From the NCBI RefSeq assembly GCF_001467895.1, contig NZ_LNYO01000024.1, positions 644,602-708,601 of the forward strand: a stretch of 64,000 nucleotides of DNA, given 5' to 3'. Numbering within the stretch: position 1 is the first letter of the stretch; each line of letters starts with the position of its first letter. The notes beneath the pieces are model-generated. The model searched no databases. It worked only from the letters and a program-made list of their open reading frames with translations, and was not told the origin of the DNA. A program made the position numbers and the translations under genes. This DNA is from Legionella nautarum. Its GTDB lineage: Bacteria > Pseudomonadota > Gammaproteobacteria > Legionellales > Legionellaceae. This document shows, piece by piece, positions 15,787-26,111 of this stretch.

Positions 15787-17758
15787 AATTGATAAGTGGA
15801 TTTTTATATTGTTGTAAATAAAGTTTTGCGAATTGATAAGAAGCATAATCCGTTATATGACCTATATCGCGAAACACAGGGACCCCGTCGATATCTGCTT
15901 TACATCGATTATTTAAACACTGCACCTTTTTAGGGTCGATAACAATAAGTTGCGGGTATTTTTTCTGCATCTCTTTAAATAAATTGTTTAGCCAGAACTC
16001 AGCACTAGTTTGCAAATTGAAATCACATTGCTCTGGACTATAACTTGTTCTTTGTTTTATATGTTGGAAAAAACAATCGTGAAGATTTTCAGGGGTTGAG
16101 GCCGTTGCTTTTATTAAAACAGGTTTTGCTCCCGAAGCAGTAATAATTTCTAAGGCTTTATCTAAGGCTGCTTTAATTCGCTTTTGCGTCAATTCAGCCG
16201 AGCATTGATCATGCAATTGATTAATAATGCTATGCCCTAAATAATTTTTCCAGGTTTGGCCTATGATGACAAAATCGTAATGATTCGATTTTATCATATC
16301 AAAATAACGGGTTGTTTGTTCATAACATTCCTGATAGATATCATTTTTAAATGACCACCAATCATAGAGAAATATACCAGGTAAAGTAAGGCAGGATGAG
16401 GTCGCTTGAGCAAGAATGGAAAGATTGGCATCTTTAGCCAAAGTATCCATAAAGCCCCAATAATGATTTGAATAAGAGTCGCCAATCATGAACCCCTTTT
16501 TGCTAGGTGAATTTTTTGCGCCAAGTGTACATTCAGCATTGATATCAATATTTCTTTTACCAATGCATAAAGGTCTTTGCGAACTATTATAGCGATTTAA
16601 TTGTTTATAAATTCTGACTACTTCTTCATTAAAACGATAAGGCAGCCCCGCATTTTTTTTGATGATATAGGCGCTCAAATGCATTATTGCAACGGGTAAA
16701 ATAAGTAAATAGATAAGACTATAGCTAAACCGAAGCTGCTTTAATCTACGTGCTGGTTTTTCGATAAATCGCCAAGAGAGATAGGCAAAAACAAAAGAAA
16801 AAATAAAAGCGAATAAGGTAAGAAAAGCCGTTTCTTTAAGACCTTCATAATGAATAAACGCAAAAATAGGCCAATGCCAAATATAAAGTGAATAAGAGAT
16901 TAACCCAATGAAAACAATCGGTTTTGCTGACAGTAATTGGCTGATAAATGGTTTAGGTTCATGTTCCCCAATTGCAATCAGCAAGCCGGTCGCGACGCAT
17001 AAAATAAACGCGTAATGATTGGGAAAACCTAGACTGATATTGCTGCGAGTGGCGATATAAATTAAGGTTAAAAAGGCCAGTGTACCAATGAGATCTAAAA
17101 CAAGATTAGGCACAGAAAAGCGTCGTGGAGAAACTGCCACACAAGAACCAATCAAAAATTCAAAAATACGACTTAAAAATTGATAATAAGTTTTTTCTGC
17201 AAAGTTAGCCGAAAAGTACAGGGCTAAAGCGAAAAAAAGTAGGGTGAGCAGATAAATAAGCTTGCTAATATGTTGTCTAGGAATCCATTGATTCAGTAAA
17301 TAGATAGCAATGGGTAACACTAAATAGCATTGCCATTCAATTGATAAAGACCAGGTATGCAAGAGGGGTAATTGATTAGAGGCAGTTGCAAAATAGCCGG
17401 TAGTGACCTGAGAGAAATAGCTGTTTGAGGTAAAAATGGAGGTTTTTCGAGCACTTTTGGCGTATTGCACTAAATCATCCGGCAAATAAAAAACGAAGGC
17501 GCAAAGAGTAACTACCACAAGCAAGCAAATAAACACCGGTTGTAGACGCCATAGTCGACGGCTATAAAATTCAAGGAAAGAAAAATTTTGATTCTGAATA
17601 GAGTGATGGATGATGCTGGTGATCAAAAAACCAGAAATCACGAAAAAAAGGTCAACGCCGATAAACCCAGAAGGAAAAAGCTTCAGGCCGCTATGAAAAA
17701 ATAAAACAAATAGAATCGCAATCGCTCTTAATCCATCCACATCTGAACGATAGATCAT
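15785..17758 (-). CDS. acyltransferase-3 / SGNH O-acetyltransferase
   Basis: 657 residues of the OafA type. The first 370 residues are the acyltransferase-3 membrane domain with about ten to eleven segments, opening with YRSDVDGLRAIAILFVLFFH (catalytic-histidine region) and FFVISGFLI. The periplasmic C-terminal part is an SGNH-like esterase/transferase domain with GDSYSNHY near residue 425 and a D-x-x-H (RDIGH) near 630. Such proteins take acetyl groups across the inner membrane and place them on O-antigen or other surface glycans. It is a single minus-strand gene. AGGAAGATAAAGG precedes the ATG. Confidence 0.9.
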   Translation of the reverse strand: MIYRSDVDGLRAIAILFVLFFHSGLKLFPSGFIGVDLFFVISGFLITSIIHHSIQNQNFSFLEFYSRRLWRLQPVFICLLVVVTLCAFVFYLPDDLVQYAKSARKTSIFTSNSYFSQVTTGYFATASNQLPLLHTWSLSIEWQCYLVLPIAIYLLNQWIPRQHISKLIYLLTLLFFALALYFSANFAEKTYYQFLSRIFEFLIGSCVAVSPRRFSVPNLVLDLIGTLAFLTLIYIATRSNISLGFPNHYAFILCVATGLLIAIGEHEPKPFISQLLSAKPIVFIGLISYSLYIWHWPIFAFIHYEGLKETAFLTLFAFIFSFVFAYLSWRFIEKPARRLKQLRFSYSLIYLLILPVAIMHLSAYIIKKNAGLPYRFNEEVVRIYKQLNRYNSSQRPLCIGKRNIDINAECTLGAKNSPSKKGFMIGDSYSNHYWGFMDTLAKDANLSILAQATSSCLTLPGIFLYDWWSFKNDIYQECYEQTTRYFDMIKSNHYDFVIIGQTWKNYLGHSIINQLHDQCSAELTQKRIKAALDKALEIITASGAKPVLIKATASTPENLHDCFFQHIKQRTSYSPEQCDFNLQTSAEFWLNNLFKEMQKKYPQLIVIDPKKVQCLNNRCKADIDGVPVFRDIGHITDYASYQFAKLYLQQYKNPLIN

Positions 17759-17800
17759 CCTTTATCTTCCTATTAAGTTTCGGTTTTATATGAGCGGGGT

Positions 17801-17966
17801 TTGGGCCCAATGGCGTTGTCTTAAGGATTTTTTGACTAGGTTTAATTCACGCTTACGTGCCGCAATCTTATTCGATACCCAGATCTCTGGAGCTCGCGAA
17901 CAAGTTGCGAGAGGTAGGCGGAAGTGATTTTTATCCTTAAGGCAGCGCCATTAGGTTAAGACCCAA
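17801..17966. repeat. inverted-repeat intergenic element
   Basis: The left arm (17801-17828) contains TTGGGCCCAATGGCG then CTTAAGGAT. The right arm (17933-17966) is its imperfect reverse complement with an extra CTTAACCT. The middle has smaller palindromes such as GAGCTCGCGAACAAGTTGCG. A single copy of one arm is found at 51287-51305. It looks like a dispersed non-coding element with about 165 bases between outer ends. No open frame is seen in it. Confidence 0.6.
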
Positions 17967-17970
17967 CTTT

Positions 17971-19017
17971 CTAGGCCAAAGAAGCTATATCAATAACAAA
18001 ACGATAACGAACATCACTTTTTAAAATGCGTTCATAGGCTTCATTGACTTTCTGGATAGGAATAAGTTCGATATCAGAAATAATATTATGCTTACCACAA
18101 AAATCGAGCATTTCCTGAGTTTCTTTTATCCCACCAATCATCGAACCACCTAAAGTGAGGCGATTTTTTACCAATGAAAAGGCATGTAAAGGTACATTAT
18201 TTTCAGGTACACCGACTACCACCATAGTGCCATCGCGTTTTAGTAAGGTAAGCAGTTGATTCCAGTCAATACCTGATGAGACTGTACAAATAATAAGATC
18301 AAAGGTTTTCGCTAATTTAGTAAAAGTGCTAACATCCGACGTCGCATAAAAATGATTAGCACCCATGCGCTTTGCGTCAGTTTCTTTGTTTAAAGAATGA
18401 CTGAGCACTGTTACATCGGCTTTTAGAGCATGGGCAATTTTCACACCCATGTGACCTAAGCCTCCTAAACCAACGATGGCAATCTTTTTACCTGGGCCTG
18501 CGTGCCAATGTTTGAGTGGCGAATACAAGGTAATTCCTGCACACAATAAAGGCGCTGTGGCATCAAGAGGTAAATTTTCTGGGAGACGAAGCACATAGTT
18601 TTCATCAACGACAATCTTTGTTGAATATCCCCCTTGGGTTAAAGTGCTACCATCACGCTCTATACAATTGTAGGTGAGTGTCATTCCTTCATCGCAATAT
18701 TGTTGCAGGTCTTCTTGACAGTTTTCGCAACGGCGGCAGGAATCAACAAAGCAACCGACCCCAACCTTGTCACCCACTTTAAATTTCGATACCTTTTTAC
18801 CTACTTGGCTAACAAATCCGACAATTTCATGACCCGGAACCATAGGGAAAAGGGCTCCACCCCACTCATCACGAGCTTGGTGGATATCAGAATGGCAGAT
18901 GCCACAATATTTAATGTCTATTAGCAGATCGTTATCACTGACATCGCGTCGTTCAAAAGAAAAGGGCTCTAAGGGCGATTTTACAGTTAGGGCGGCATAA
19001 CCTTTTACCGGAATCAT
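17971..19017 (-). CDS. zinc-dependent NADP alcohol dehydrogenase (YahK/AdhC type)
   Basis: 348 residues of the cinnamyl-alcohol-dehydrogenase branch of the medium-chain dehydrogenases. The catalytic zinc site is C37-x-x-C..H (YCGICHSDIH and GHE). The structural zinc loop has four cysteines (CFVDSCRRCENCQEDLQQYC). The Rossmann motif GLGGLGHMGVK is at about residue 177. The YahK-like S/T pattern after the nucleotide fold suggests NADPH and broad aldehyde reduction. AAGGA precedes the ATG. It stands alone; the 300 bases upstream (19018-19317) hold the promoter of the divergent MFS gene and no further gene. Confidence 0.9.
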   Translation of the reverse strand: MIPVKGYAALTVKSPLEPFSFERRDVSDNDLLIDIKYCGICHSDIHQARDEWGGALFPMVPGHEIVGFVSQVGKKVSKFKVGDKVGVGCFVDSCRRCENCQEDLQQYCDEGMTLTYNCIERDGSTLTQGGYSTKIVVDENYVLRLPENLPLDATAPLLCAGITLYSPLKHWHAGPGKKIAIVGLGGLGHMGVKIAHALKADVTVLSHSLNKETDAKRMGANHFYATSDVSTFTKLAKTFDLIICTVSSGIDWNQLLTLLKRDGTMVVVGVPENNVPLHAFSLVKNRLTLGGSMIGGIKETQEMLDFCGKHNIISDIELIPIQKVNEAYERILKSDVRYRFVIDIASLA

Positions 19018-19317
19018 TATATTATCCTTATTTGTTGGAGTCGGTTTTTTAAAAGTTCCAATAGTATCTTTAATAGATTGTTTTGCAACATAAAATTAAG
19101 ACTGGATTTTAAAGCGCTAGAGTGGAGTACCTGTTCAGCTTGCCATCGTGAAATGTTGTAGGCCCTTAACTTAAGGTCCCGCTAAAAAGACTGGAAATAA
19201 GCTGTTATTTAATAAATTAAGATTATATGTGAAAGAATTGCCCAATTTAGATACCATTTAGATGCAAATTTTGGTACAATGCGCCGCAATTTTTACAACC
19301 TTTGCTAAGGAGTTACC

Positions 19318-20589
19318 TTGTCCGATTCTCTCGCAGTGGATTCGAGCACAATATTGCCTCGAAGCGATCTAATGGCATGGTTAGTATGCTTATCGGCCGG
19401 GTTATTTTTCTTTTATGAGTTTTTTCAACTCAATATTTTTGATGTGATTAATCAGCCGCTACGCGATGATTTTCATCTAGATGCCACTCAACTTAGTTGG
19501 ATGTCGAGCACCTATTTATGGGCTGATATTCTTTTCCTTCTTCCTGCAGGAATTATTTTGGATCGCTTCTCAACGCGCAGAGTGATTCTTATTGCGATGT
19601 TAATTTGTGTGATTGGTACGGTAGGATTTGCACTGACAGGTTCTTTTGCATTAGCTTGTTTTTTCCATTTTCTTTCGGGGATTGGTAACGCGTTTTGTTT
19701 TCTTTCCTGCGTTGTCTTGGTTTCTCATTGGTTTCCTCCGCGTCGCCAAGCCTTTGTCATTGGGTTACTCGTCACGATGGCATTCTTAGGCGGCATGATG
19801 GCACACACTCCTTTTGCACACCTCAATGAATATTATGGCTGGCGGGATTCTTTGCTTATTGATGGTGCGGTGGGTGCTTTTTTATTAGTATGGATTTATC
19901 TTGTTGTTCAAGATAAGCCTAATCAGAAAATAGTAACTAAAATTTCCAATCAAACAGCTATTGGTTCAAGCTTTTTGCAATCGCTCACCAATCCACAAAA
20001 TTGGCTTGCTGGGCTTTATACCTCCTTGTTAAATCTGCCGATTATGGTCCTTTGTGCCTTGTGGGGTGCAAGTTACTTACAAGTTGTCCATCATTTGCCA
20101 GAAATGGCGGCCTCTAACGTAGTTAGTCTTATCTTTATCGGTAGCATCATTGGTTGTCCTTTGGTGGGTTGGCTTTCAGACACTCAAGGCCGTCGTAAGC
20201 CCCTAATGATTTTAGGGGCTCTTGCAACTTTAGTGACGGTTATTCCTTTATTTATGGATCTTGATTTATCACAGACCCAGCTGAGCATTCTTTTCTTTGC
20301 TCTTGGGTTTTTTACCAGCGCGCAAGTGGTTAGCTATCCTTTAATTGCTGAATCTAATTCTTCAGAAAATACAGGGGCTGCTACAGGGATCGCCTCAGTC
20401 CTCATTATGGGAGGAGGGGGTATAGGTCAGGTGCTCTTCGGTTTGTTAATGCAGCAACATGCGGGGGCTACCTCTCAAAACTATGTGGTAGCTGATTTTC
20501 AATATGCAATGTGGATTTTCCCTTTAACTGCGGTAGCTGCATTGTTAGCTGTTTTACTAACTCGTGAAACTTACTGTAAACGAATGTAA
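19318..20589 (+). CDS. MFS transporter, Pht-like (first of pair)
   Basis: 423 residues with twelve membrane segments. It starts at a TTG with AAGGAG seven bases upstream. MFS signatures are present: DRFSTRR after segment 2 and DTQGRRK after segment 8. The protein resembles Legionella phagosomal transporters (Pht family) in its FFFYEFFQLNIFDVI start. It is followed after 13 bases by a second MFS gene and then by phosphopentomutase, so nucleosides or their sugars are a likely substrate. In L. pneumophila, PhtC and PhtD take up nucleosides, but orthology is not shown here. A TACAAT (19275-19280) could be its -10 box. Confidence 0.85.
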   Translation: MSDSLAVDSSTILPRSDLMAWLVCLSAGLFFFYEFFQLNIFDVINQPLRDDFHLDATQLSWMSSTYLWADILFLLPAGIILDRFSTRRVILIAMLICVIGTVGFALTGSFALACFFHFLSGIGNAFCFLSCVVLVSHWFPPRRQAFVIGLLVTMAFLGGMMAHTPFAHLNEYYGWRDSLLIDGAVGAFLLVWIYLVVQDKPNQKIVTKISNQTAIGSSFLQSLTNPQNWLAGLYTSLLNLPIMVLCALWGASYLQVVHHLPEMAASNVVSLIFIGSIIGCPLVGWLSDTQGRRKPLMILGALATLVTVIPLFMDLDLSQTQLSILFFALGFFTSAQVVSYPLIAESNSSENTGAATGIASVLIMGGGGIGQVLFGLLMQQHAGATSQNYVVADFQYAMWIFPLTAVAALLAVLLTRETYCKRM

Positions 20590-20602
20590 TGAGAGGGCTT
20601 GT

Positions 20603-21880
20603 ATGCGGATGGTAGAAGAATACACAACCAATGAACAGCTAGGAAGTTCTTTATTACCATGGGTGGTATGTATCAGTGCGTCCTTATTTTTCTTTTATGA
20701 GTTTATTCAAGGCAATATGTTTGCATCAATTGCCGATAATATTATGCAGGATTTCCATGTACAAGCTGACAAGATGGCTTATTTGTCAAGCATTTACTAT
20801 GTGTCGAATGTTATTTTTCTTTTTGTCGCCGGTTTTGTTCTAGATCGATTTTCTACCAAAAAAACCATCCTCGTGGCTATGTTACTTTGTGTACTGAGCA
20901 CTTTTATTTTAGCGCATGCGCAATCGTTTTATTTGGCTTTATTTTGTCGTTTTGTAACGGGTATCGGTAGTGCTTTTTGCTTTCTTGGTCCTATTCGCCT
21001 TGCATCTCGTTGGTTTCCACCGAAGCGAATGGCCCTTATTACCGGCGTTATTGTAACTATCGCAATGACTGGCGGTATGTTAGCTCAGTACCCCCTCACC
21101 CAATTAGTTGCGCAAATTGGCTGGCGTGAAGCTTTAATGCAAGTGGGTTGGCTGGGAATGATTATGCTCGTTGTGATGTATTTTGGCATCATTGATAAAG
21201 CTCAAACGACGAGTCAAAATAAACGAAAGCTGGGTTTGCTAGCGACGGCAAAAAAAGCTTATCTTAATTCTCAAAACCTGAGAGCAGCACTTTATACGAG
21301 TTTGATGAACATGGCCATTGCTGTCTATGGTGCGATGATGGGCTCTCTTTATTTGGTCCAGAAAATGGGCATATCGAAAGCAGATGCTGCAGTAGTTAAC
21401 TCCATGTTATTTTTAGGCGCGATTATTGGCGGCCCACTGATCGGTTGGTGTTCGGATAAATTGGGTTTACGTATTCTGCCAATGAAAGCAGGTGTAATCG
21501 CTTCTTTGCTGACAATGCTTGCTATCTTATTCGTTCCTGTTTCTTTGCCAGTGATGAAAATTTTATTTCTGCTTCTAGGATTTTTTACTGCAGCACAAGT
21601 CATTAGCTATGCTCTAGTGGCTGAAAGCAGTTCTCCATCGATGACTGCTTCTGCAGTGAGCGTTGTTTCTATTTTGACCCAAGGCGGCTGCGTCATCTAC
21701 CAAATTTTATTTAGCTTCTTGCTAATGCAACACGGTGAAATGCAAATGGCAGATGGTGTTCCAGTCTATTCTTTAGGTGATTACCAATACGCTGGTTTAA
21801 TTTTTCCAATTGGATTAATTATTGCCTTAGCAGTGTTATTTGGTTTAAAAGAAACGCATTGTCGCCAAATAGAGGAATAA
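20603..21880 (+). CDS. MFS transporter, Pht-like (second of pair)
   Basis: 425 residues. The ATG at 20603 has GAGAGGG six bases upstream; an open extension into the upstream gene lacks a binding site. Twelve membrane segments are predicted by eye, with DRFSTKK and CSDKLGLR loops. It is clearly a paralogue of the upstream gene: [14 protein letters not shown] matches GLFFFYEFFQLNIF, and [17 protein letters not shown] matches GFFTSAQVVSYPLIAES. The pair probably arose by duplication. It ends two bases before the deoB ATG, so the three genes form one operon aimed at import and use of a nucleoside-type nutrient. Confidence 0.85.
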   Translation: MRMVEEYTTNEQLGSSLLPWVVCISASLFFFYEFIQGNMFASIADNIMQDFHVQADKMAYLSSIYYVSNVIFLFVAGFVLDRFSTKKTILVAMLLCVLSTFILAHAQSFYLALFCRFVTGIGSAFCFLGPIRLASRWFPPKRMALITGVIVTIAMTGGMLAQYPLTQLVAQIGWREALMQVGWLGMIMLVVMYFGIIDKAQTTSQNKRKLGLLATAKKAYLNSQNLRAALYTSLMNMAIAVYGAMMGSLYLVQKMGISKADAAVVNSMLFLGAIIGGPLIGWCSDKLGLRILPMKAGVIASLLTMLAILFVPVSLPVMKILFLLLGFFTAAQVISYALVAESSSPSMTASAVSVVSILTQGGCVIYQILFSFLLMQHGEMQMADGVPVYSLGDYQYAGLIFPIGLIIALAVLFGLKETHCRQIEE

Positions 21881-21882
21881 AT

Positions 21883-23121
21883 ATGCTTGGGCGTGTTTGT
21901 ATTTTATTAATGGATTCGATGGGAATTGGTGCTAGTCTCGATGCCGACCGTTATGGAGATGCAGGGGCAAATACCTTTGCCCATATTCATCAAGCCTGTA
22001 ATGAGGGCCGTGCTGATAAAGACGGTTTACGAAAAGGGCCGTTAAATATTCCTTATTTAACCAGCCTAGGTCTTTATCAGGCGGCGCTGGCGAGCTCAGG
22101 GATTCGGTTAATTGATCTCTCTACTGTGACTCCACCACGAGGTTATTACGGCTATGCTGTCGAGCAAAGTCTTGGGAAAGATACGCCGAGCGGTCATTGG
22201 GAGTTAGCTGGTGTTCCTGTGACTTTTGACTGGGGTTATTTTCCTGATCAAGAAAACTGTTTCCCCAAAAAATTAATTGATGAGTTGATCAAGAAAGCGA
22301 ATTTACCGGGTGTTTTGGGTGAAAAACATGCTTCAGGAACCAAAATCATCGATGAGTTAGGTGAAGAGCATATTCGTTCGGGTAAACCCATTGTTTACAC
22401 TTCAGCAGACTCTGTTTTTCAGATTGCGGCACACGAAGAGTCTTTTGGTTTAAGTCGATTATTAGAAATTTGCGAAATCGCTCGTGATTTAGTGGATGAT
22501 TATCAAATTGGTCGAGTGATAGCGAGGCCATTTATTGGTAAACCAGGCAGTTTTTCGCGTACTGGTAATCGTCGAGATTATGCGACCTTACCTCCCGCGC
22601 CTACCTTATTAGATTTTTTGAAAGAGGCTGGCCGAGAAGTGATCGCTATCGGGAAAATTGCCGATATTTTTGCGCACCAAGGTATTACTCAGGAAATCAA
22701 AGCTGACGGCAATAAAGCGCTATTTGATGCTACCTTAACAGCAATGGAAACGGCTCCTCCTGGAAGTTTGGTGTTCACTAATTTTGTTGATTTTGACTCC
22801 TCTTATGGCCATCGACGTGATGTTGCAGGCTATGCTCATGCACTGGAGCAATTTGATCAACGTCTTCCTGAGTTATTCAAGCTGCTTAAGGCGGATGATC
22901 TAGTTGTTCTTGCTGCAGACCATGGTTGCGATCCCACCTTTCCAGGTTCTGACCATACGAGGGAGCATATTCCTGTCTTAGTTTATGGGGAGAAGCTTAG
23001 TAGTCGTTTTATAGGTCGTCGCGATAGCTTTGCTGATGTTGGTCAAAGTTTAGCAGAGCATCTAAACCTTGCTCCTTTATTGCATGGCGTGTCATTTATG
23101 GGCGAAGATACTCATAAATAG
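21883..23121 (+). CDS. deoB: phosphopentomutase
   Basis: Interconverts (deoxy)ribose 1-phosphate and 5-phosphate in nucleoside salvage. 412 residues, the usual length, from the ATG at 21883 (AGAGGAA seven bases upstream). Alkaline-phosphatase-superfamily metal ligands are visible: LLMDSMGIG near the start (Asp), the phospho-acceptor threonine in [10 protein letters not shown], and [19 protein letters not shown] near residue 347-365. It is the last gene of the MFS-MFS-deoB operon. That order suggests imported nucleosides are split by phosphorolysis and the sugar phosphate is sent into the pentose pathway by this enzyme. Confidence 0.97.
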   Translation: MLGRVCILLMDSMGIGASLDADRYGDAGANTFAHIHQACNEGRADKDGLRKGPLNIPYLTSLGLYQAALASSGIRLIDLSTVTPPRGYYGYAVEQSLGKDTPSGHWELAGVPVTFDWGYFPDQENCFPKKLIDELIKKANLPGVLGEKHASGTKIIDELGEEHIRSGKPIVYTSADSVFQIAAHEESFGLSRLLEICEIARDLVDDYQIGRVIARPFIGKPGSFSRTGNRRDYATLPPAPTLLDFLKEAGREVIAIGKIADIFAHQGITQEIKADGNKALFDATLTAMETAPPGSLVFTNFVDFDSSYGHRRDVAGYAHALEQFDQRLPELFKLLKADDLVVLAADHGCDPTFPGSDHTREHIPVLVYGEKLSSRFIGRRDSFADVGQSLAEHLNLAPLLHGVSFMGEDTHK

Positions 23122-23170
23122 CATTATGAAGTATTGTTATACTTAGATCCTATTTATTACAGCAAATAAA

Positions 23171-23611
23171 ATGAACTATCCCACCTTATTCCGGAATTAT
23201 TGTGCGGAAATCGGACTTAAGCTAACCTCTTTACGTAAGAGTATTTTATTTATCTTATGGAGCACAAAAAAACCGCTTAAAGCCTATGAGATTTTAGATA
23301 AATTGCAGCAGATTAAGCTAAACGCTCAACCGCCAACCGTTTATCGCGTACTCGATTATTTTGCGGATTATGGTGTAGTGCATAAAATTGAATCGATTCA
23401 ATCATACACGCTTTGCCACGAGCCTGCCGAACATCAGGCTTCTGAGGTGCTGATGGTTTGCAATAATTGCCATCAAGTCAATGAGTTATACGATAAAGCA
23501 ATGCATGAGCTTGTTCAGAAATTATCGCAGGCTAATCATTTTCATCTTGGCCAAGGCGCTATTGAATTGAAAGGCTTCTGCGATAAATGCCAACCTACTC
23601 TAAAAAACTAA
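23171..23611 (+). CDS. zur: Fur-family regulator, Zur-like
   Basis: 146 residues. The winged-helix part (residues 15-85) has LTSLRKSILFILWS and PPTVYRVLDYFADYGVVHKI, which is the Zur form of the Fur recognition region. The dimerisation part has two CxxC pairs (CNNC near 97 and CDKC near 138) and an SYTLCHE segment for zinc. The match to Zur (SYVLCH in E. coli) is better than to Fur, which has no such cysteine there. It would repress zinc-uptake genes when zinc is sufficient. A GTTATACTTAG just upstream (23136-23146) could be its -10 region. Confidence 0.85.
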   Translation: MNYPTLFRNYCAEIGLKLTSLRKSILFILWSTKKPLKAYEILDKLQQIKLNAQPPTVYRVLDYFADYGVVHKIESIQSYTLCHEPAEHQASEVLMVCNNCHQVNELYDKAMHELVQKLSQANHFHLGQGAIELKGFCDKCQPTLKN

Positions 23612-23686
23612 AATAATTTTTCTCAGCCATTGATTTTTCTTTTCTGATCCCCATTTTAGGAGTTTAGTCTGTAATGGGGATGTATT

Positions 23687-24235
23687 TTGGAACAATATCG
23701 AGGTACGACCATCCTGTCGGTAAGACGGGGAAAAAAAGTGGTTATTGGCGGTGATGGGCAAGTTAGCATGGGTAACACCGTCATGAAAGGCAATGCACGT
23801 AAAGTAAGACGCCTTTATAAAGATAATGTAATCGCTGGTTTTGCGGGTGGAACTGCCGATGCGTTTACACTGTTTGAGCGTTTTGAAAGAAAATTGGAAA
23901 TGCATCAAGGCCACTTAGTTCGTGCCGCCGTTGAGTTGGCCAAAGATTGGCGTACCGACAAAGCGTTACGACGTTTAGAAGCACTTTTAGCAGTAGCCGA
24001 TAAAAATGCTTCGCTCATTATTACGGGTAATGGGGATGTCATTGAACCGGAAGAGGGATTAATTGCTATTGGTTCCGGCGGGCCTTTTGCGCAGTCCGCT
24101 GCCCGTGCTTTGATTGAAAACACAAAATTATCAGCGCTTGATATCGTGCGCAAAAGTTTAAATATTGCTGCAGATATTTGTATTTATACCAACCACAATT
24201 TAACCATTGAAGAATTGGATACCGATAGTGAATAA
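23687..24235 (+). CDS. hslV: ATP-dependent protease subunit HslV
   Basis: Threonine-type proteolytic subunit of the HslUV complex, 182 residues from a TTG start with GGGGA upstream. The catalytic threonine is the first of [11 protein letters not shown]7, preceded by a six-residue MEQYRG extension that must be removed or tolerated. The extension is a feature I recall from Legionella HslV, whereas E. coli begins directly MTTIVSV. Conserved [16 protein letters not shown] and [10 protein letters not shown] follow. It is followed by hslU, overlapping or five bases apart depending on the start used. No heat-shock promoter could be picked out by eye in the short gap after zur. Confidence 0.97.
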   Translation: MEQYRGTTILSVRRGKKVVIGGDGQVSMGNTVMKGNARKVRRLYKDNVIAGFAGGTADAFTLFERFERKLEMHQGHLVRAAVELAKDWRTDKALRRLEALLAVADKNASLIITGNGDVIEPEEGLIAIGSGGPFAQSAARALIENTKLSALDIVRKSLNIAADICIYTNHNLTIEELDTDSE

Positions 24236-24239
24236 CGTA

Positions 24240-25562
24240 ATGATGACTCCTAGAGAAATTGTGCAGGAATTGGATAAGCACATTATTGGTCAGGATGATG
24301 CTAAACGCGCAGTTGCTATTGCTTTACGTAACCGTTGGCGACGTATGCAAATTAAAGATCCGGTGCTGCGTAACGAAATTATGCCTAAAAACATTCTAAT
24401 GATTGGGCCAACAGGGGTTGGTAAAACTGAAATTGCCAGACGGCTAGCCAAGCTTGCTCAAGCTCCTTTTATCAAGGTAGAAGCCACTAAATTTACCGAA
24501 GTAGGGTATGTGGGGCGAGATGTCGATTCGATTATTCGAGATCTAGGGGATATTGCTGTTAAGCAAGAGCGCGAATGGGCAATGAAAAAAGTTGAAAATT
24601 TGGCTGAAGATGCTGCAGAAGATCGGATCTTAGATGTCCTATTACCGCCTGCAAGAGGTAGTTTAACGCCAAGTGAAAAAGAAAATTCAACACGCCAAAT
24701 TTTCCGTAAGCAATTGCGCGAAGGTCTTTTGAATGACAATGAGATTGAAATTGAGGTGTCTGCAAGTGCGGTTGGTGTTGAGATCATGGCCCCTCCTGGC
24801 ATGGAGGAAATGACTAGCCAATTGCAGTCGATGTTCCAACAAATGGGTTCTAACCGCACCAAAACACGTAAACTGACCATTGCAAAGGCGATGAAGATTT
24901 TGCGTGAAGAAGAAGCTGCCAAGTTAATCAATGAAGAAGACATTAAAATTCGCGCGATCGAAAATATTGAGCAAAATGGAATAGTTTTCATCGACGAATT
25001 GGATAAAGTGGCCAAGCGTGCCGAGAATGGCAGCGGCGGTGACGTTTCACGCGAAGGAGTACAGCGTGATCTTTTGCCTTTAGTCGAGGGTACTACGGTT
25101 TCAACGAAATACGGTATGATCAAATCCGATCACATTTTATTTATTGCTTCGGGTGCTTTCCATGTTGCCAAGCCTTCTGATTTAATTGCGGAATTACAAG
25201 GCCGCTTACCCATTCGTGTCGAATTGTCAGCACTTAGCGTCGACGATTTTGTCCGTATCTTAACTGAGCCTAGTGCTTCATTGACGGAACAGTATACCGC
25301 TTTGATGGAAACGGAGGGTTTGAGTTTGACCTTTGACAATACTGGAATTCGACGAATCGCTGAGGTTGCTTGGAAGGTTAACGAACGTACTGAAAATATA
25401 GGTGCTCGCCGTTTATACACCGTCATGGAGCGTTTGCTGGAAGTAGTTTCTTTTGAGGCTACAGAAAAATCAGGTGAGGAAGTACATATCAATGCAGCTT
25501 ATGTTGATGCACATTTAGGAAAATTAGTTGCTGATGAAGATTTAGCACGTTATATCTTGTAA
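24240..25562 (+). CDS. hslU: HslU ATPase subunit
   Basis: AAA+ unfoldase that feeds HslV. The ATG at 24240 gives [18 protein letters not shown] and 440 residues. A GTG at 24228, overlapping the hslV stop, is an equally possible start. Walker A is GPTGVGKT (about 61-68), the pore motif is GYVGRDV, an I-domain fills about 110-240, Walker B is IVFIDELDK, and the arginine-finger and sensor-2 region contains NIGARRLYT. The C-terminal LARYIL tail docks into HslV. All elements are intact. A CATCC/GGATG imperfect hairpin lies downstream (25623-25644) without a clear T-run. Confidence 0.97.
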   Translation: MMTPREIVQELDKHIIGQDDAKRAVAIALRNRWRRMQIKDPVLRNEIMPKNILMIGPTGVGKTEIARRLAKLAQAPFIKVEATKFTEVGYVGRDVDSIIRDLGDIAVKQEREWAMKKVENLAEDAAEDRILDVLLPPARGSLTPSEKENSTRQIFRKQLREGLLNDNEIEIEVSASAVGVEIMAPPGMEEMTSQLQSMFQQMGSNRTKTRKLTIAKAMKILREEEAAKLINEEDIKIRAIENIEQNGIVFIDELDKVAKRAENGSGGDVSREGVQRDLLPLVEGTTVSTKYGMIKSDHILFIASGAFHVAKPSDLIAELQGRLPIRVELSALSVDDFVRILTEPSASLTEQYTALMETEGLSLTFDNTGIRRIAEVAWKVNERTENIGARRLYTVMERLLEVVSFEATEKSGEEVHINAAYVDAHLGKLVADEDLARYIL

Positions 25563-25710
25563 ATTCTATAGTTTCCTCCAAGCATTGAGGTCAATCGCTT
25601 GTAACTCCCCCAAAGTTATTGTCATCCCTGCCTTCGCAAGGATGGCAATTACTACGGATTTAGACGGTCTTAAAAATTCCCCGATGATCTTTATAAGTCA
25701 GGAAATTTTG

Positions 25711-25851
25711 TTATTTACTTAATCTTTTTTCGTTTTGATGGTGTGCATTTTTGCCTGATTTATCATCTGGATGCACGACCTTATGTTCGTCACGGCGACG
25801 TGCATCTTGTGATTCATTTTTGAATTTTTCGCGTTTTTTATTATGCGACAT
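25711..25851 (-). CDS. 46-aa highly charged small protein
   Basis: A short gene with an excellent ribosome binding site: AAGGAG six bases before the ATG at 25851. The peptide begins MSHNKKREKFKNESQDARRR and ends HHQNEKRLSK. It is almost wholly polar, with about a third basic residues, and is probably disordered. I do not recognise a family. The surrounding gaps 25563-25710 and 25852-26111 hold no other gene I can see. The strong binding site and sharp codon frame support a real gene over chance. Confidence 0.65.
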   Translation of the reverse strand: MSHNKKREKFKNESQDARRRDEHKVVHPDDKSGKNAHHQNEKRLSK

Positions 25852-26111
25852 GACAATCTCCTTGAATGATTCAAATACAATCCCTAGCCTAAGATTAGGT
25901 TGGCTTTATTTAAAAGGCAAATTTGTAGGAATGGAATAGTCTCAAAAATAAGTGGTTCAGGAATCAGGGTATTGAAAGGGGCGATTCTTAATTATCTGCT
26001 TAACTCGACAAATCCATGGTTAAATTTTCACAATTATCACTCAATTTTTTTAAAGTCTTTCTGAGAAAGAGTGATACGATTTTTAAAGAAGAAACCTTCA
26101 GAAACGCTAGG

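Noticed and set aside
24458..25123. 221-codon minus-strand open frame inside hslU
   Set aside because: It is fully antisense to a conserved housekeeping gene, serine-rich in the way antisense frames are, and matches no family.
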